Shown: piece after piece, positions 16,674 to 25,744 of the stretch
How positions within the stretch are numbered: position 1 is the first letter of the stretch
Layout: the number at the start of each line of letters is the position of its first letter
Assembly (NCBI RefSeq): GCF_020523605.1
Contig: NZ_JAJAQI010000053.1
Coordinates: 1 to 33,530 of the forward strand
Direction of reading: 5' to 3'
DNA: 33,530 nt
DNA from: Roseicella aerolata
GTDB taxonomy: Bacteria > Pseudomonadota > Alphaproteobacteria > Acetobacterales > Acetobacteraceae
The notes under the pieces: generated by a model
The model's input: only the letters and a program-made list of their open reading frames with translations
The model's database searches: none
What the model was told of the DNA's origin: nothing
Position numbers and translations under genes: made by a program

Positions 16674-16678
16674 GGATG

Positions 16679-16698
16679 CTCCCCCAAGGGCGGGGGAG
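16679..16698 (-). promoter_or_regulatory. Hairpin covering the lysE ribosome binding site
   Basis: On the minus strand CTCCCCC (16698-16692) is followed by a 6-base loop and GGGGGAG (16685-16679), a perfect 7-bp stem. GGGGGAG is the apparent ribosome site of the exporter gene, so the stem would hide it. That could lower translation or couple it to ribosomes arriving from metZ. The structure is visible; the function is inferred. Confidence 0.5.
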
Positions 16699-16746
16699 AG
16701 TGCCATGGCCGCAGCGCTTCCGCCACCGCGGCCATGGCCGGCATGG

Positions 16747-17967
16747 CTACTCCGCCGCGCGCGCGACCGCGTCGCCGGCCGCGTCCAGCGCCTCGGCCAG
16801 GTCCTCGATCAGGTCCGCCACGTCCTCCAGCCCGACCGAGAGGCGGATGGTGCCATCCGTGATGCCGAGCCGCGCCCGCTCCTCTGGCCCGATGCGCATA
16901 TGGGTGGTGGTGGCGGGATGCGTCACCATCGACTTGGAGTCGCCGAGATTGTTGGAGACGTCGATGATCCTCAGCGCGTTGCAGAAGCGGAAGGCGGCCT
17001 CCTTGCCGCCCTTCAGCTCGAAGGTCACCAGCGTGCCGCCGCCCGTCATCTGCTTCATCGCCAGCGCCTGCTGCGGATGGTCCGGGCGGAAGGGATAGAG
17101 CGCCTTCGCCACCTCCACCCGCTCCGACAGGAAGTCGGCGATGGCCGAGGCGCTGCGGCACATGGCGTTGACGCGCAGCGAAAGGGTCTCCAGCCCCTTC
17201 AGGATCACCCAGGCGTTGAAGGGGGAGATGGAGGGGCCGGTGTTGCGGATGAAGGGCTGCAGCACCTCATCCACCCACTTCCTGCTGCCGAGCACGGCGC
17301 CGCCCAGCACGCGGCCCTGGCCGTCCATGTGCTTGGTGCAGGAATAGACGACGACATCGGCGCCCATGGTCAGCGGCTTCTGCAGCAGGGGCGTGGCGAA
17401 GACATTGTCCACCACCACGATCGCGCCGGCCTGGTGGGCGAGGTCCGCGACCGCCGGCAGGTCCACCAGTTCCAGCATCGGGTTGGAGGGCGTCTCCAGC
17501 AGCACCAGCGCCGTCGGCTTCGACAGTGCCTCCCGCCACTGCGCCAGGTCGGTGCCGTCCACGAAGACGCTCTCGATCCCGTAGCGCGGCAGCAGGGTGG
17601 AGACGATCCAGTGGCAGGAGCCGAACAGGGCGCGGGAGGCGACGACGCGATCCCCGGCCTTCAGGTGCGAGAGCATGGCGGCATGCACCGCGGCCATGCC
17701 CGTCGCGGTCATCCGGCAGGCCTCGGCGCCCTCCAGCGAGGCGAGGCGCTGCTCCAGCATGGCGACGGTCGGGTTGCCGAAGCGGGAATACTGGAAATGC
17801 GTGGCGGTGCCGTTGAAGGTCGCCTCCGCCTGCTCGGCGCTGTCATAGACGAAGCCGGAGGTGAGGAAGAGCGCCTCGGAGGTCTCGTCCTGGTTCGTGC
17901 GCATGGTGCCGCCGCGGACCAGCAGCGTGGCGGGACGAAGCGGGCGGGGCGGCAGGGATTTCGGCAT
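16747..17967 (-). CDS. metZ: O-succinylhomoserine sulfhydrylase
   Basis: A 406-aa PLP enzyme of the Cys/Met metabolism family that makes homocysteine from O-succinylhomoserine and sulfide in methionine synthesis. The PLP lysine is K212 in YSCTKHMDGQGRVLGG and the pyridine-binding aspartate is D187 in VVVDNVF. Substrate-site pieces FQYSRFGNPTVAMLEQRLASLEGAE, TGMAAVHAAM, LETPSNPMLELVD and GTIRLSVGLEDVADLIEDL are in their usual order. SEALFLTSGFVYDSAEQAE near the N-terminus is the form seen in alphaproteobacterial MetZ rather than cystathionine gamma-synthase. ATG 17967 has GAGGTG upstream and gives the family length. It is the first gene of metZ-lysE-apaG and is preceded by a SAM-II riboswitch. 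Confidence 0.93.
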   Translation of the reverse strand: MPKSLPPRPLRPATLLVRGGTMRTNQDETSEALFLTSGFVYDSAEQAEATFNGTATHFQYSRFGNPTVAMLEQRLASLEGAEACRMTATGMAAVHAAMLSHLKAGDRVVASRALFGSCHWIVSTLLPRYGIESVFVDGTDLAQWREALSKPTALVLLETPSNPMLELVDLPAVADLAHQAGAIVVVDNVFATPLLQKPLTMGADVVVYSCTKHMDGQGRVLGGAVLGSRKWVDEVLQPFIRNTGPSISPFNAWVILKGLETLSLRVNAMCRSASAIADFLSERVEVAKALYPFRPDHPQQALAMKQMTGGGTLVTFELKGGKEAAFRFCNALRIIDVSNNLGDSKSMVTHPATTTHMRIGPEERARLGITDGTIRLSVGLEDVADLIEDLAEALDAAGDAVARAAE

Positions 17968-18017
17968 GCGGGCGAACACCTCGGCGAGAACGCGGTGTCC
18001 GGCCCGATGAACGGGGC

Positions 18018-18040
18018 GGGGGCGGCGGGACGCAGCCCCC
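18018..18040 (-). promoter_or_regulatory. GC hairpin right after the SAM-II aptamer
   Basis: GGGGGC (18040-18035) and GCCCCC (18023-18018) form a perfect 6-bp stem with an 11-nt loop, two or three bases after the pseudoknot strand. It may be part of the expression platform. No U-tract follows, so an intrinsic terminator is not supported. Confidence 0.4.
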
Positions 18041-18042
18041 GA

Positions 18043-18146
18043 CGGCCGTTTAGCGCGCTTGTTTTTCCCCATCCGCGTCGCGAAGCGCCGCCGATGGGAA
18101 CCCGTGAAGGACCTCGCCGCAAGCTGGCCGGACAAATCGCGAGGGG
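18043..18146 (-). ncRNA. SAM-II riboswitch (metZ leader)
   Basis: On the minus strand the RNA carries the parts of the SAM-II class in order. P1 is CCUCGC (18144-18139) paired with GCGAGG (18117-18112). The conserved GAUUUG follows the first strand (18138-18133). The pseudoknot is formed by CGGCC (18130-18126) with GGCCG (18047-18043), and GCUUG (18124-18120) with CAAGC (18061-18057). The conserved GCUAAA lies at 18054-18049. SAM-II binds S-adenosylmethionine and lowers expression of methionine genes, here metZ and probably lysE and apaG. The stretch between P1 and the ACAAGC strand is about 47 nt, far longer than the usual few to ten, and holds a hairpin (UUCCCAUC near 18100 with GAUGGGGAA near 18067). 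The aptamer ends about 75 nt before the metZ start. Confidence 0.85.
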
Positions 18147-18386
18147 CGCGGGGCGCCGCCGCCACGCATAGGCCCCCTGCCGCAGGACCGTCAAGGCCGG
18201 AGGGGCAGGGGCGCCCCGAAGAACGCCGCAGGCCACCTGGACGCCAGGGCTGTACAGCCCCCCCGCCGCATGGCCAGGCGGGCCGTTCCGCGGCAGGATG
18301 CACCACAGCACTGGAACACCGGGCCGGATGGGGCCCGGACCATGGGAAAGCGCGGGCCAGGCCGGCCCCGCCGGGGATATCGAGCA

Positions 18387-19379
18387 ATGACCACGCCCAC
18401 AGGACCGACCCGCCGCACGGCACTGGCCGCGGCCCTCGCCGCGACCGCGCTGGCCCCCACCGCCCGCGCGCAGGAGGGCTACCCGAACCGCCCCGTCACC
18501 GTCACCGTGCCCTGGGCGCCGGGCGGGTCCACCGACATCCTGGCGCGCGTGCTGGCCGACCCGCTGCGCCAGGCGCTCGGCCAGCCCTTCGTCGTGGAGA
18601 ACCGCTCCGGCGCCTCGGGCAATATCGGCTCCGCCGCGGTCGCGCGGGCCACGCCGGACGGCTACAGCCTGCTCTTCGGCTCGATGAGCACGCATGCCAT
18701 GAACGGCGCGCTGATAAAGGACATGCCCTTCGACGGCGTCGAGGATTTCACGCCCATCGCGCTGCTGGCCTATGTGCTGAACACCATGGTGGTCCACCCC
18801 TCCGTGCCGGCGCGCAGCGTGGCGGAATTCATCGCCCATGCGAAGGCGAATCCGGGCAGGATCAGCTACGCCTCGGCGGGTCCCGGCTCCACCAACCATC
18901 TCTGCGCCGCGATGTTCGCCCGCATGGCCGGGATCGAGATGGTGCACGTGCCCTATCGCGGCGGCGCGCCGGCGGTGGTGGATACGGTGGCGGGGCAGAC
19001 GCAGCTGCTGTTCAGCGCCGGCACCCAGACGCTGCCGCATGTGCAGGCCGGCCGGCTGCGCCTGCTCGGCGTGACGGAAGGGCGGCGCAGCGCCCTGCTG
19101 CCGGAGGCGCCGACGGTCGCGGAGACGCTGCCGGGCTACGAGATGGCGGTGTGGTACGGCGCGATGGGGCCGAAGGGCCTGCCGCCTTCGATGGTGGCAC
19201 GGCTGAACGCTGCCATCAACCGCGCCCTGATGCTGCCGGAGGTGAAGGAGAAGATGGCCGCCATCGGCGTGGAGGTGGTGAACGAGACACCGGAGGCCTT
19301 CGCCGCCACGCTGCGCACCGATGCGGCGAAATGGGGCAAGGTGATCCGCGAGCTCGGCATCAGCATGGGCGATGCCTGA
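18387..19379 (+). CDS. Bug-type tripartite tricarboxylate transporter binding protein
   Basis: A 330-aa periplasmic solute-binding protein of the Bug/TctC family. The N-terminus RRTALAAALAATALAPTARAQ is a signal with a twin-arginine pair. The mature part has the family marks YPNRPVTVTVPWAPGGSTDILARVLA, VVENRSGASGNIGSAAVARATPDGYSLLFGS, ISYASAGPGSTNHL and VPYRGGAPAVVDTVAGQ. Bug proteins bind carboxylates, amino acids or small aromatics; many are orphans without a cognate TctA/TctB membrane part, and none is encoded here. ATG 18387 lies directly before the signal. The frame extends upstream to 18270, but that would put about 39 residues ahead of the signal. It is divergent from metZ and overlaps the following gene by 8 bp. 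Confidence 0.9.
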   Translation: MTTPTGPTRRTALAAALAATALAPTARAQEGYPNRPVTVTVPWAPGGSTDILARVLADPLRQALGQPFVVENRSGASGNIGSAAVARATPDGYSLLFGSMSTHAMNGALIKDMPFDGVEDFTPIALLAYVLNTMVVHPSVPARSVAEFIAHAKANPGRISYASAGPGSTNHLCAAMFARMAGIEMVHVPYRGGAPAVVDTVAGQTQLLFSAGTQTLPHVQAGRLRLLGVTEGRRSALLPEAPTVAETLPGYEMAVWYGAMGPKGLPPSMVARLNAAINRALMLPEVKEKMAAIGVEVVNETPEAFAATLRTDAAKWGKVIRELGISMGDA

Positions 19380-19869
19380 GGCGGGCGCCTCGCTGACCCC
19401 GGCGCAGCTCGCGCGCCTTGCGGCCGCGGCGCGGGCGCCGGGGCCGCTGGCCCTGCTGCGGGCGGCGGATGAAGTGGGGCGGGAGGCGATGGGCCACCGC
19501 CTCTGCACGGCGATGCGCTTCGATGCCGCGGCCATGACGGTGCAGCGGATCTACAGCTCGGACCCCCTGGCCTATCCGGTGGGCGGCGCCAAGCCGAAGC
19601 GCGACACGGCCTGGGGCCGGCATGTGCTGCTGGAGCAGCGCGTCTTCACCGGAGAGGGTGAGGCGGCGATCCGCGCGCATTTCGACGACCACGCGGTGAT
19701 CGCGGGCCTCGGGTTGCGCAGCATCGTCAATGTGCCGGTGGTGCTGCGCGGGCTGTGCCGGGGCACGCTGAACTTCCTCTGGGCGGAGGAGCAGGTGCCG
19801 GCCGCGCGGGTGGCTCTGGCGGAGCTGCTGGGGCTGGTGGCGGCGGCGGACTGGGCGGCGATGGGGTGA
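19372..19869 (+). CDS. GAF domain-containing protein
   Basis: A 165-aa cytosolic protein consisting of one GAF domain (about residues 30-160). Typical elements are the HRLCTAMRFD strand, the variable middle, VFTGEGEAAIRAHFDDHAVIAGLGLRSIVNVPVVLRG and the closing GTLNFLW strand. GAF domains bind small molecules such as cyclic nucleotides or organic acids. There is no fused kinase, cyclase or HTH part. It starts 8 bp inside the Bug gene, so the two are translated together; a sensor for the same ligand is a possible role, but this is only inference from position. Confidence 0.78.
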   Translation: MPEAGASLTPAQLARLAAAARAPGPLALLRAADEVGREAMGHRLCTAMRFDAAAMTVQRIYSSDPLAYPVGGAKPKRDTAWGRHVLLEQRVFTGEGEAAIRAHFDDHAVIAGLGLRSIVNVPVVLRGLCRGTLNFLWAEEQVPAARVALAELLGLVAAADWAAMG

Positions 19870-19890
19870 GCCGGCGCAGGCGCGCCGGCT
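19869..19890 (+). terminator. Hairpin after the GAF gene
   Basis: A perfect 8-bp inverted repeat (AGCCGGCG and CGCCGGCT with a 6-base loop) begins on the last base of the GAF stop codon. It would form a stable stem at the end of the transcript, but no U-tract follows. Confidence 0.4.
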
Positions 19891-20136
19891 GCACCGCCCG
19901 GCCTTGCCGGCGTGGGACGCCTCGCGCCGGGCCTGGCAGTTCCCTTCGGTCCCGGCGGGCGGCGCATGGCCGACCGGCCCGGGGCGGCAGCGGCGCTGGA
20001 AACCGCCGACCCGTCCGCGGGTGGCGCAGCCGGCGGTCCCGATGCCCGGGCTGCCGCGGAGGCGGGAGGACGGCGCGCAGGGATTGATCCGGGGAAGGCT
20101 GCTCCCGAACTCTTTCCCTCGGCCGCGGGGCGGCGC
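19891..20136. other. Intergenic region before the cation ATPase
   Basis: About 250 bp without a supported gene. It is open in several frames because of high GC, but no protein features appear. A promoter for the ATPase should lie here or just beyond. Confidence 0.35.
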
Positions 20137-20167
20137 GGCCCGCCGGCGGATATCACGCCGGCGGGCC
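20137..20167. repeat. Perfect 12-bp inverted repeat upstream of the ATPase gene
   Basis: GGCCCGCCGGCG (20137-20148) and CGCCGGCGGGCC (20156-20167) are perfect complements around the 7-base centre GATATCA. The repeat ends 72 bases before the chosen GTG start of the ATPase. It could be a protein-binding site or a strong RNA hairpin in the leader. Confidence 0.6.
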
Positions 20168-20239
20168 ATGCCGGGGAGGGGTTGGAACGGCCATGCAGGT
20201 TGCCGTATCGCGGTACCCTGTCCTATCGGGGGGAAGCGG

Positions 20240-22999
20240 GTGCGGGACGACCAGTTGCGCGACAGCACGGAACGGGGCGAAGCGGCCGGGCGGGCCGCGC
20301 AGGCGGCACCCTGGCATGCGCTTCCGGCCGAGGAGGCCTTGCGGCGCCTCGGCGCAAGCCCGGCCGGGCTGGAGGGCGCGGAGGCGGCACGCCGGCTCGC
20401 CGAGCACGGCCCGAACCGGCTGCCTGCCGCGCAGCCGCGTGGGCCGCTGCGCCGGCTCGCGGAACAGTTCAACAACCTGCTGATCCATGTGCTGCTCGCC
20501 TCCGCCCTGATCACGGCCGCGCTGGGGCACTGGCTCGATGCGGCGGTGATCCTGGCCGTGGTGGTCCTCAACGCCATCGTCGGCTTCATCCAGGAAGGCC
20601 GGGCCGAGCAGGCGCTGGATGCGATCCGCGGCATGCTCACGCCGCACGCCTCGGTGCTGCGCGACGGCCGGCGCCGCACCGTCGAGGCGACCGAGCTGGT
20701 CCCCGGCGACCTCGTGCTGCTCGCGGCCGGCGACAAGGTACCGGCCGATCTGCGCCTGCTGCGGGCGCGCGGCCTTCGGGTGGAGGAGGCGGCGCTCACC
20801 GGCGAATCCGTGCCGGTGGAGAAGTCGGTCGAGCCGGTCGCGGCCGGGGCGCCGCTCGGCGACCGCGCCTGCCTGGCCTTCTCCGGCACGCTGGTCGCCA
20901 CCGGGCAGGCCGAGGGCGTGGTCGTGGCGACCGGCGCGGCGACCGAGCTCGGCCGGATCAGCGCCATGCTCGGCGCGGTGGAGCCGCTGACGACCCCGCT
21001 GCTGCGCCAGATGAACATCTTCGCCCGGCGGCTCACCCTCGTCATCCTGGCCCTCTCGGCCGCGGTCTTCGCCTTCGCCTGGCTGGTGCGCGGCTATGCG
21101 GCGGAGGAAGCCTTCATGGCGGTGGTCGGCATCGCGGTCGCCGCCATCCCCGAGGGGCTGCCGGCGGTCCTGACCATCACCATGGCGATCGGCGTGCGCC
21201 GCATGGCGGCGCGCAACGCCATCCTGCGCCGCCTGCCGGCGGTGGAGACGCTCGGCGCCGTCTCGGTGATCTGCACGGACAAGACCGGCACGCTGACGCG
21301 CAACGAGATGGCCGTCGCCGCGGCGGTGACGGCGGCCGGCAGCTTCGAGGTCTCGGGCGCCGGCTACGCGCCGCATGGCGCCGTCGCGCCGGCGGCGGGC
21401 GGGGAAGCCTCGCCCGAAGCACGGGCGGCGCTGGCCGGGTTCGCCTGCGCCGCGGCGCTCTGCAACGACGCGGCGCTGCGGGAGGATCCCGATTCCGGCT
21501 GGGCGGTGGAGGGCGACCCGATGGAGGGCGCGCTGCTCGCCTTCGCCGCCCGCGCGGGCGAGGAGCCGGAGGCGCTGCGGCGGCGCTTCCCGCGGCTCGA
21601 CGCCATCCCCTTCGACGCCCGCCACCGCTACATGGCCACGCTCCATCCCGACGGGGACGGCGCGGCCTTCGCCGTGGTCAAGGGCGCACCGGAGCGGCTG
21701 CTGGCCCTGTGCGCCTGCGCGCATGGCGGCGACGCGGCGCTCGACCTCCCCGCCTGGCAGGCACGGGTGGAGGCGCTGGCGGCGCAGGGCCAGCGCGTCC
21801 TCGCCATTGCCACCCGGCGCATGCCGGCGGGGGCCCGCGCCCTAGCGCCCGGGGATGTCGAGGCAGGCGGGCTGGAACTGCTCGGGCTGGTCGGGCTGAT
21901 CGACCCGCCGCGCGAGGAGGCAATCGCCGCGGTCGCGGACTGCCAGGCGGCCGGCATCCGGGTGAAGATGATCACCGGCGACCATGCGGCGACCGCGGGC
22001 GCCATCGCCCGCCAGGTCGGCCTGCAGGGCGGCGGCGCGGTCGTCACCGGCCAGGAGATCGAGGCGCTGGACGAGGCGGCGCTGCGCGACCGGGCGCGCG
22101 AGACCGATGTCTTCGCCCGCGCCAGCCCCGAGCACAAGCTGCGCTTGGTCGAGGCGCTGCAGGCCGAGGGCGCCGTTGTCGCGATGACCGGGGATGGGGT
22201 GAACGACGCGCCCGCGCTGAAGCGTGCCGAGGTGGGCGTGGCCATGGGCCGCAAGGGCACCGAGGCGGCGAAGGAGGCGGCCGAGATGGTGCTGGCCGAC
22301 GACAATTTCGCCACCATCGCCGCCGCGGTGCATGAGGGCCGCACCGTCTACGACAATGTCCAGAAGGTGATCGCCTGGACGCTGCCGACCAATGGCGGCG
22401 AGGCGCTGACCATCATCGCCGCCATCCTGCTGGGCGTGACCCTGCCGCTGACGCCGGTGCAGATCCTCTGGATCAACATGGTCACGGCCGTGGCGCTCGG
22501 CCTCACCCTGGCCTTCGAGCCGGCCGAGCCCGATGTCATGCGCCGGCCGCCGCGCGACCCGCGGGAGCCGCTGCTCTCGGGCTTCCTGCTGTGGCGGGTG
22601 ATCCTCGTCTCCACGCTGTTCATGCTGGGCGCCTTCGGGATCTTCGCGCTGGTCGAGGCCCGGGGCGGGACGCTGGAGACGGCGCGGACGGCGGTGGTGA
22701 ACACCATCGTCGTGCTGGAGATCGCCTATCTGTTCAGCGTGCGCTATCAGCGCATGACATCGCTGACCTGGCGCGGTGCGCTCGGGACGCGGCCGGTGCT
22801 GATCGGGGTCGGCACGGTCGTCCTGCTCCAGCTCGCCTTCACCTACGCGCCGCCGCTCCAGATGCTCTTCGCCAGTCGCCCGCTCGATCCCATCGCCGAC
22901 GGCCTGCCGATCCTGGCCGCCGGCGCCGCGTTGCTCGGCCTTCTGGAGATCGAGAAACACCTCCGGCGCCGCCTCGTGGCGGGGCCGGGCCGGGGGTGA
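20240..22999 (+). CDS. P2-type cation-transporting ATPase (CtpF/PacL-like)
   Basis: A 919-aa P-type ATPase. Order of parts: cation ATPase N-terminal domain (about residues 25-90), TM1-2, actuator with LTGES (about 187-190), TM4 IPEGLP, phosphorylation motif DKTGTLT (Asp about residue 347), nucleotide-binding domain with [25 protein letters not shown] (about 651-660), and six C-terminal helices. TM6 reads [19 protein letters not shown], the form of mycobacterial CtpF-like pumps; the SERCA TM6 aspartate (D800) is replaced by alanine. Ca2+ or another cation is possible; the ion is not fixed by sequence. Start: GTG 20240 after GGGGGGAA fits the family length. ATG 20168 in frame, right after the inverted repeat, is an alternative that adds 24 residues. 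Confidence 0.9.
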   Translation: MRDDQLRDSTERGEAAGRAAQAAPWHALPAEEALRRLGASPAGLEGAEAARRLAEHGPNRLPAAQPRGPLRRLAEQFNNLLIHVLLASALITAALGHWLDAAVILAVVVLNAIVGFIQEGRAEQALDAIRGMLTPHASVLRDGRRRTVEATELVPGDLVLLAAGDKVPADLRLLRARGLRVEEAALTGESVPVEKSVEPVAAGAPLGDRACLAFSGTLVATGQAEGVVVATGAATELGRISAMLGAVEPLTTPLLRQMNIFARRLTLVILALSAAVFAFAWLVRGYAAEEAFMAVVGIAVAAIPEGLPAVLTITMAIGVRRMAARNAILRRLPAVETLGAVSVICTDKTGTLTRNEMAVAAAVTAAGSFEVSGAGYAPHGAVAPAAGGEASPEARAALAGFACAAALCNDAALREDPDSGWAVEGDPMEGALLAFAARAGEEPEALRRRFPRLDAIPFDARHRYMATLHPDGDGAAFAVVKGAPERLLALCACAHGGDAALDLPAWQARVEALAAQGQRVLAIATRRMPAGARALAPGDVEAGGLELLGLVGLIDPPREEAIAAVADCQAAGIRVKMITGDHAATAGAIARQVGLQGGGAVVTGQEIEALDEAALRDRARETDVFARASPEHKLRLVEALQAEGAVVAMTGDGVNDAPALKRAEVGVAMGRKGTEAAKEAAEMVLADDNFATIAAAVHEGRTVYDNVQKVIAWTLPTNGGEALTIIAAILLGVTLPLTPVQILWINMVTAVALGLTLAFEPAEPDVMRRPPRDPREPLLSGFLLWRVILVSTLFMLGAFGIFALVEARGGTLETARTAVVNTIVVLEIAYLFSVRYQRMTSLTWRGALGTRPVLIGVGTVVLLQLAFTYAPPLQMLFASRPLDPIADGLPILAAGAALLGLLEIEKHLRRRLVAGPGRG

Positions 23000-23025
23000 C
23001 GCCAACCCTGACGGGAGAGCCGCGC

Positions 23026-24036
23026 ATGCAGGTCGCCATCTTCAGCGCCAAACCCTATGACCGGCAGTTCCTCGATGCCGCGAATGCGGCCGCGGGCGGG
23101 CGGCACCACCTGGCCTATCTGGAAGCCCGGCTGTCGCCCGAGACCGCGGTCCTGGCGCAGGGCGCGGGCGCGGTTTGCGCCTTCGTCAACGACCAGGCCG
23201 ATGCGGCGGCGCTGGAGACCTTCGCGGCCGCGGGGGTGCGCCTCCTCGCCCTGCGCTCGGCCGGGTTCAACAATGTGGACCTCGCCGCCGCGCGGCGGCT
23301 CGGCGTGACGGTGGCCCGCGTGCCGGCCTATTCGCCCGAATCGGTGGCGGAGCACACGGTGGCGATGATCCTCGCGCTCAACCGCCGTATCCACCGCGCC
23401 TATGCCCGCGTGCGGGAGGGCAATTTCGCCCTCGACGGGCTGCTCGGCTTCGACCTGAAGGGGCGCAGCGTCGGCATCGTCGGCACCGGGCGGATCGGCG
23501 CCGCGGTGGCGCGCATCATGCTCGGCTTCAGTTGCCGGGTGCTGGCCCATGATCCCTACCCCGACCCGGCGCTGGAGGCGCTGGGCGTGACCTATGCCAC
23601 CGTGCCGGATCTGCTGGCGGCCTCCGACATCGTCACGCTGCACTGCCCGCTGACGCCCGGGACGCACCACCTGATCGACGCCGCGGCGATCCGGCACATG
23701 CGGCGCGGGGCGATGCTCATCAACACCAGCCGCGGCGCCATCGTGGACACGCGGGCGGCGATCGCTGGCCTCAAATCGGGCGCGATCGGCCTGCTCGGCC
23801 TCGACGTCTATGAGGAGGAGGGCGACCTGTTCTTCGAGGACCTCTCCGGCCAGGTGCTGCAGGACGACGTCTTCGCGCGGCTGCTGACCTTCCCGAACGT
23901 GCTCGTCACCGCGCACCAGGCCTTCTTCACCGCCGAGGCGCTGACCGCCATCGCCGAGACCACCATCGCCAACATCACCGCCTTCGAGGAGACCGGCCGC
24001 GCGGTGCACGAGGTCTCGACCGAGAAGCTCGCCTGA
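23026..24036 (+). CDS. ldhA: D-lactate dehydrogenase (2-hydroxyacid dehydrogenase)
   Basis: A 336-aa NAD-dependent D-2-hydroxyacid dehydrogenase that interconverts pyruvate and D-lactate. It has the LdhA type N-terminus ([18 protein letters not shown]), substrate loop [13 protein letters not shown], Rossmann motif GTGRIG (about 153-158), catalytic arginine in NTSRG (R236), the acidic [16 protein letters not shown] stretch with the catalytic Glu, and catalytic His in HQAFFT (H297). These separate LdhA from phosphoglycerate dehydrogenase. ATG 23026 has GGGAGAG six bases upstream and begins 26 bp after the ATPase stop, so the ATPase transcript may read through. The lactate permease gene begins 2 bp after its stop. 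Confidence 0.93.
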   Translation: MQVAIFSAKPYDRQFLDAANAAAGGRHHLAYLEARLSPETAVLAQGAGAVCAFVNDQADAAALETFAAAGVRLLALRSAGFNNVDLAAARRLGVTVARVPAYSPESVAEHTVAMILALNRRIHRAYARVREGNFALDGLLGFDLKGRSVGIVGTGRIGAAVARIMLGFSCRVLAHDPYPDPALEALGVTYATVPDLLAASDIVTLHCPLTPGTHHLIDAAAIRHMRRGAMLINTSRGAIVDTRAAIAGLKSGAIGLLGLDVYEEEGDLFFEDLSGQVLQDDVFARLLTFPNVLVTAHQAFFTAEALTAIAETTIANITAFEETGRAVHEVSTEKLA

Positions 24037-24038
24037 GC

Positions 24039-25550
24039 ATGGCGGCTGCCCTCGCGGCGCTGCTGCCGATCCTGCTCATCCTCGGGCTGATGGTGGGGCT
24101 GCGCTGGGCGGCCGCGCCTGCCGGGCTCGCCGGGCTGCTCGCGGCGCTGCCGGTCGCGCTGCTGGTCTTCGGCTGGCACGGGCCGGACGGGGCGGGCGGC
24201 CTCGGCTGGGCCCTGGCGGGGGTCGGGGCGGAGGCAGGCTTCGCCGCGCTGACCATCCTCTGGATCGTCTTCCCCGCCCTCTGCATCCATGAGCTGCAGC
24301 TCGCCTCGGGCGCGACGGCGACGCTGCGGCGCGCGCTGGCGCGGCTTTCGGACGACCCGCGCATGGCGGCACTGCTGGTCGCCTGGTTCTTCGCCCTGTT
24401 CTCCGAAGGCGCGGCCGGCTTCGGCACGCCGGTGGCGCTGGCGGCGCCCATCCTGGTGACCCTCGGCTTCCCGCCGGCGCGCGCGGTGGCGCTGGCGCTG
24501 ATCGGGCATGCGGTCGGTGTTTCCTTCGGCGCGGTCGGCACGCCCGTGCTGCCGCAAGTGGCGGCGACGGGGCTCGATGCGACGGCGCTCTCGGGCATGA
24601 CGGCGCTGCTGCACGCGCTGCTCGGCTGGACCATGGCGCTGGCCGTGCATCGGCTGGCCATGGCGCAGGGTGGGCGGGCCGGCCTCGCCTGGCCGCTGCT
24701 CGCCGCCGCGGCCTTCCTGCTGCCCTTCGCGGCGATCGCCGTCCTTGTGGGGCCGGAACTGCCGACGCTCGGCGGGGCGCTGCTGGGCGGCGGCGCCTTC
24801 GCACTGGCGGTGCGCGCCCACGCCGGCGCGCGGGATGCGGCGGAGGCACCCTCGGCACGTGAATTGCGCGACGCGGCCGCCCCCTATCTTGCGCTGCTGG
24901 CCCTGATCCTGGCGACCCGGCTGGTGCCGCCGCTGCGGGAGGCGCTGTCCGGCCTGGCCTGGTCCTGGACGCTGTTCGACGCCTTCAGTGGCAGCTTCCG
25001 GCCGCTCTACCATCCCGGCACTATGCTGCTGCTCGGCCTGCTGCTCGGCGGCCTCGCCCGCGGCACCGGCGCCGGCGCCTTCCGGGAGGCCGCCAGGCGC
25101 GCCGCCGCGCGGATGCCGCCGGTGCTGCTTGCGCTGCTGGCGATGCTCGGCCTCGCCCGGCTGATGGTCCATGCCGGCATGATCGAGGCGCTGGCCGAGG
25201 CGGCGGCAGGGGCGCTCGGCGGCGCCTGGCCGCTGCTGGCACCCGCGACCGGCGCGCTCGGCACCTTCGTCACCGGCTCCGCCACCGCCTCCAACATCCT
25301 GCTCACGGATTTCCAGCGCGCGACAGCCGAGGCGCTCGACCTGCCGCTGCTGCTGCTGATCGCGGCGCAGGGCTTCGGGGCGGCGATCGGCAATATCATC
25401 TGCCCGCACAACATCGTGGCGGGGGCCGCGACGGTCGGGCTGGCCGGGCGCGAGACCGGCGAGGTGATGCGCCGCACCCTGCCGGCCTGCGCGCTCTATA
25501 CGGTGCTCGGCGGGGCGCTGGTGCTGGCCCTGGTCACGGTCATGGCCTGA
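24039..25550 (+). CDS. lldP: L-lactate permease (LctP family)
   Basis: A 503-aa membrane protein with about 12-13 helices, slightly shorter than E. coli LldP. The family signature [20 protein letters not shown] lies at about residues 128-146, followed by [15 protein letters not shown]; near the C-terminus are [15 protein letters not shown] and [19 protein letters not shown]. It moves lactate or glycolate with protons across the inner membrane. Family members accept both lactate isomers, which fits its pairing with a D-lactate dehydrogenase. The 2-bp gap to ldhA indicates one operon. No GntR-type LldR regulator is next to it. Confidence 0.92.
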   Translation: MAAALAALLPILLILGLMVGLRWAAAPAGLAGLLAALPVALLVFGWHGPDGAGGLGWALAGVGAEAGFAALTILWIVFPALCIHELQLASGATATLRRALARLSDDPRMAALLVAWFFALFSEGAAGFGTPVALAAPILVTLGFPPARAVALALIGHAVGVSFGAVGTPVLPQVAATGLDATALSGMTALLHALLGWTMALAVHRLAMAQGGRAGLAWPLLAAAAFLLPFAAIAVLVGPELPTLGGALLGGGAFALAVRAHAGARDAAEAPSARELRDAAAPYLALLALILATRLVPPLREALSGLAWSWTLFDAFSGSFRPLYHPGTMLLLGLLLGGLARGTGAGAFREAARRAAARMPPVLLALLAMLGLARLMVHAGMIEALAEAAAGALGGAWPLLAPATGALGTFVTGSATASNILLTDFQRATAEALDLPLLLLIAAQGFGAAIGNIICPHNIVAGAATVGLAGRETGEVMRRTLPACALYTVLGGALVLALVTVMA

Positions 25551-25744
25551 GGCGGCCCGATGGCTGAGGGCGCGCCGGCGCCGGAGGCCTGAATCGGCCC
25601 GCCGAACACCCGGCGCCACGGGCCGTCCGCCGGCGGGACACCGGGCCTTGCGGCCGGCACGGAACGAAGCGGCCTGCGACCGGTTCCTGCAGCAGGCGCC
25701 GGCCTCCGGCCCGCGCCGGGCGAGCCTGCCGGGAGGCCGCAGCC
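25551..25744. other. Intergenic region before nfeD
   Basis: About 195 bp with no supported gene. It should contain the end of the lactate operon and the promoter for the nfeD-slipin pair; I could not identify either precisely. Confidence 0.3.

Noticed and set aside
18018-18040. Intrinsic terminator as the SAM-II expression platform
   Set aside because: The stem is strong but no U-tract follows, so it is listed only as a hairpin of unknown role.
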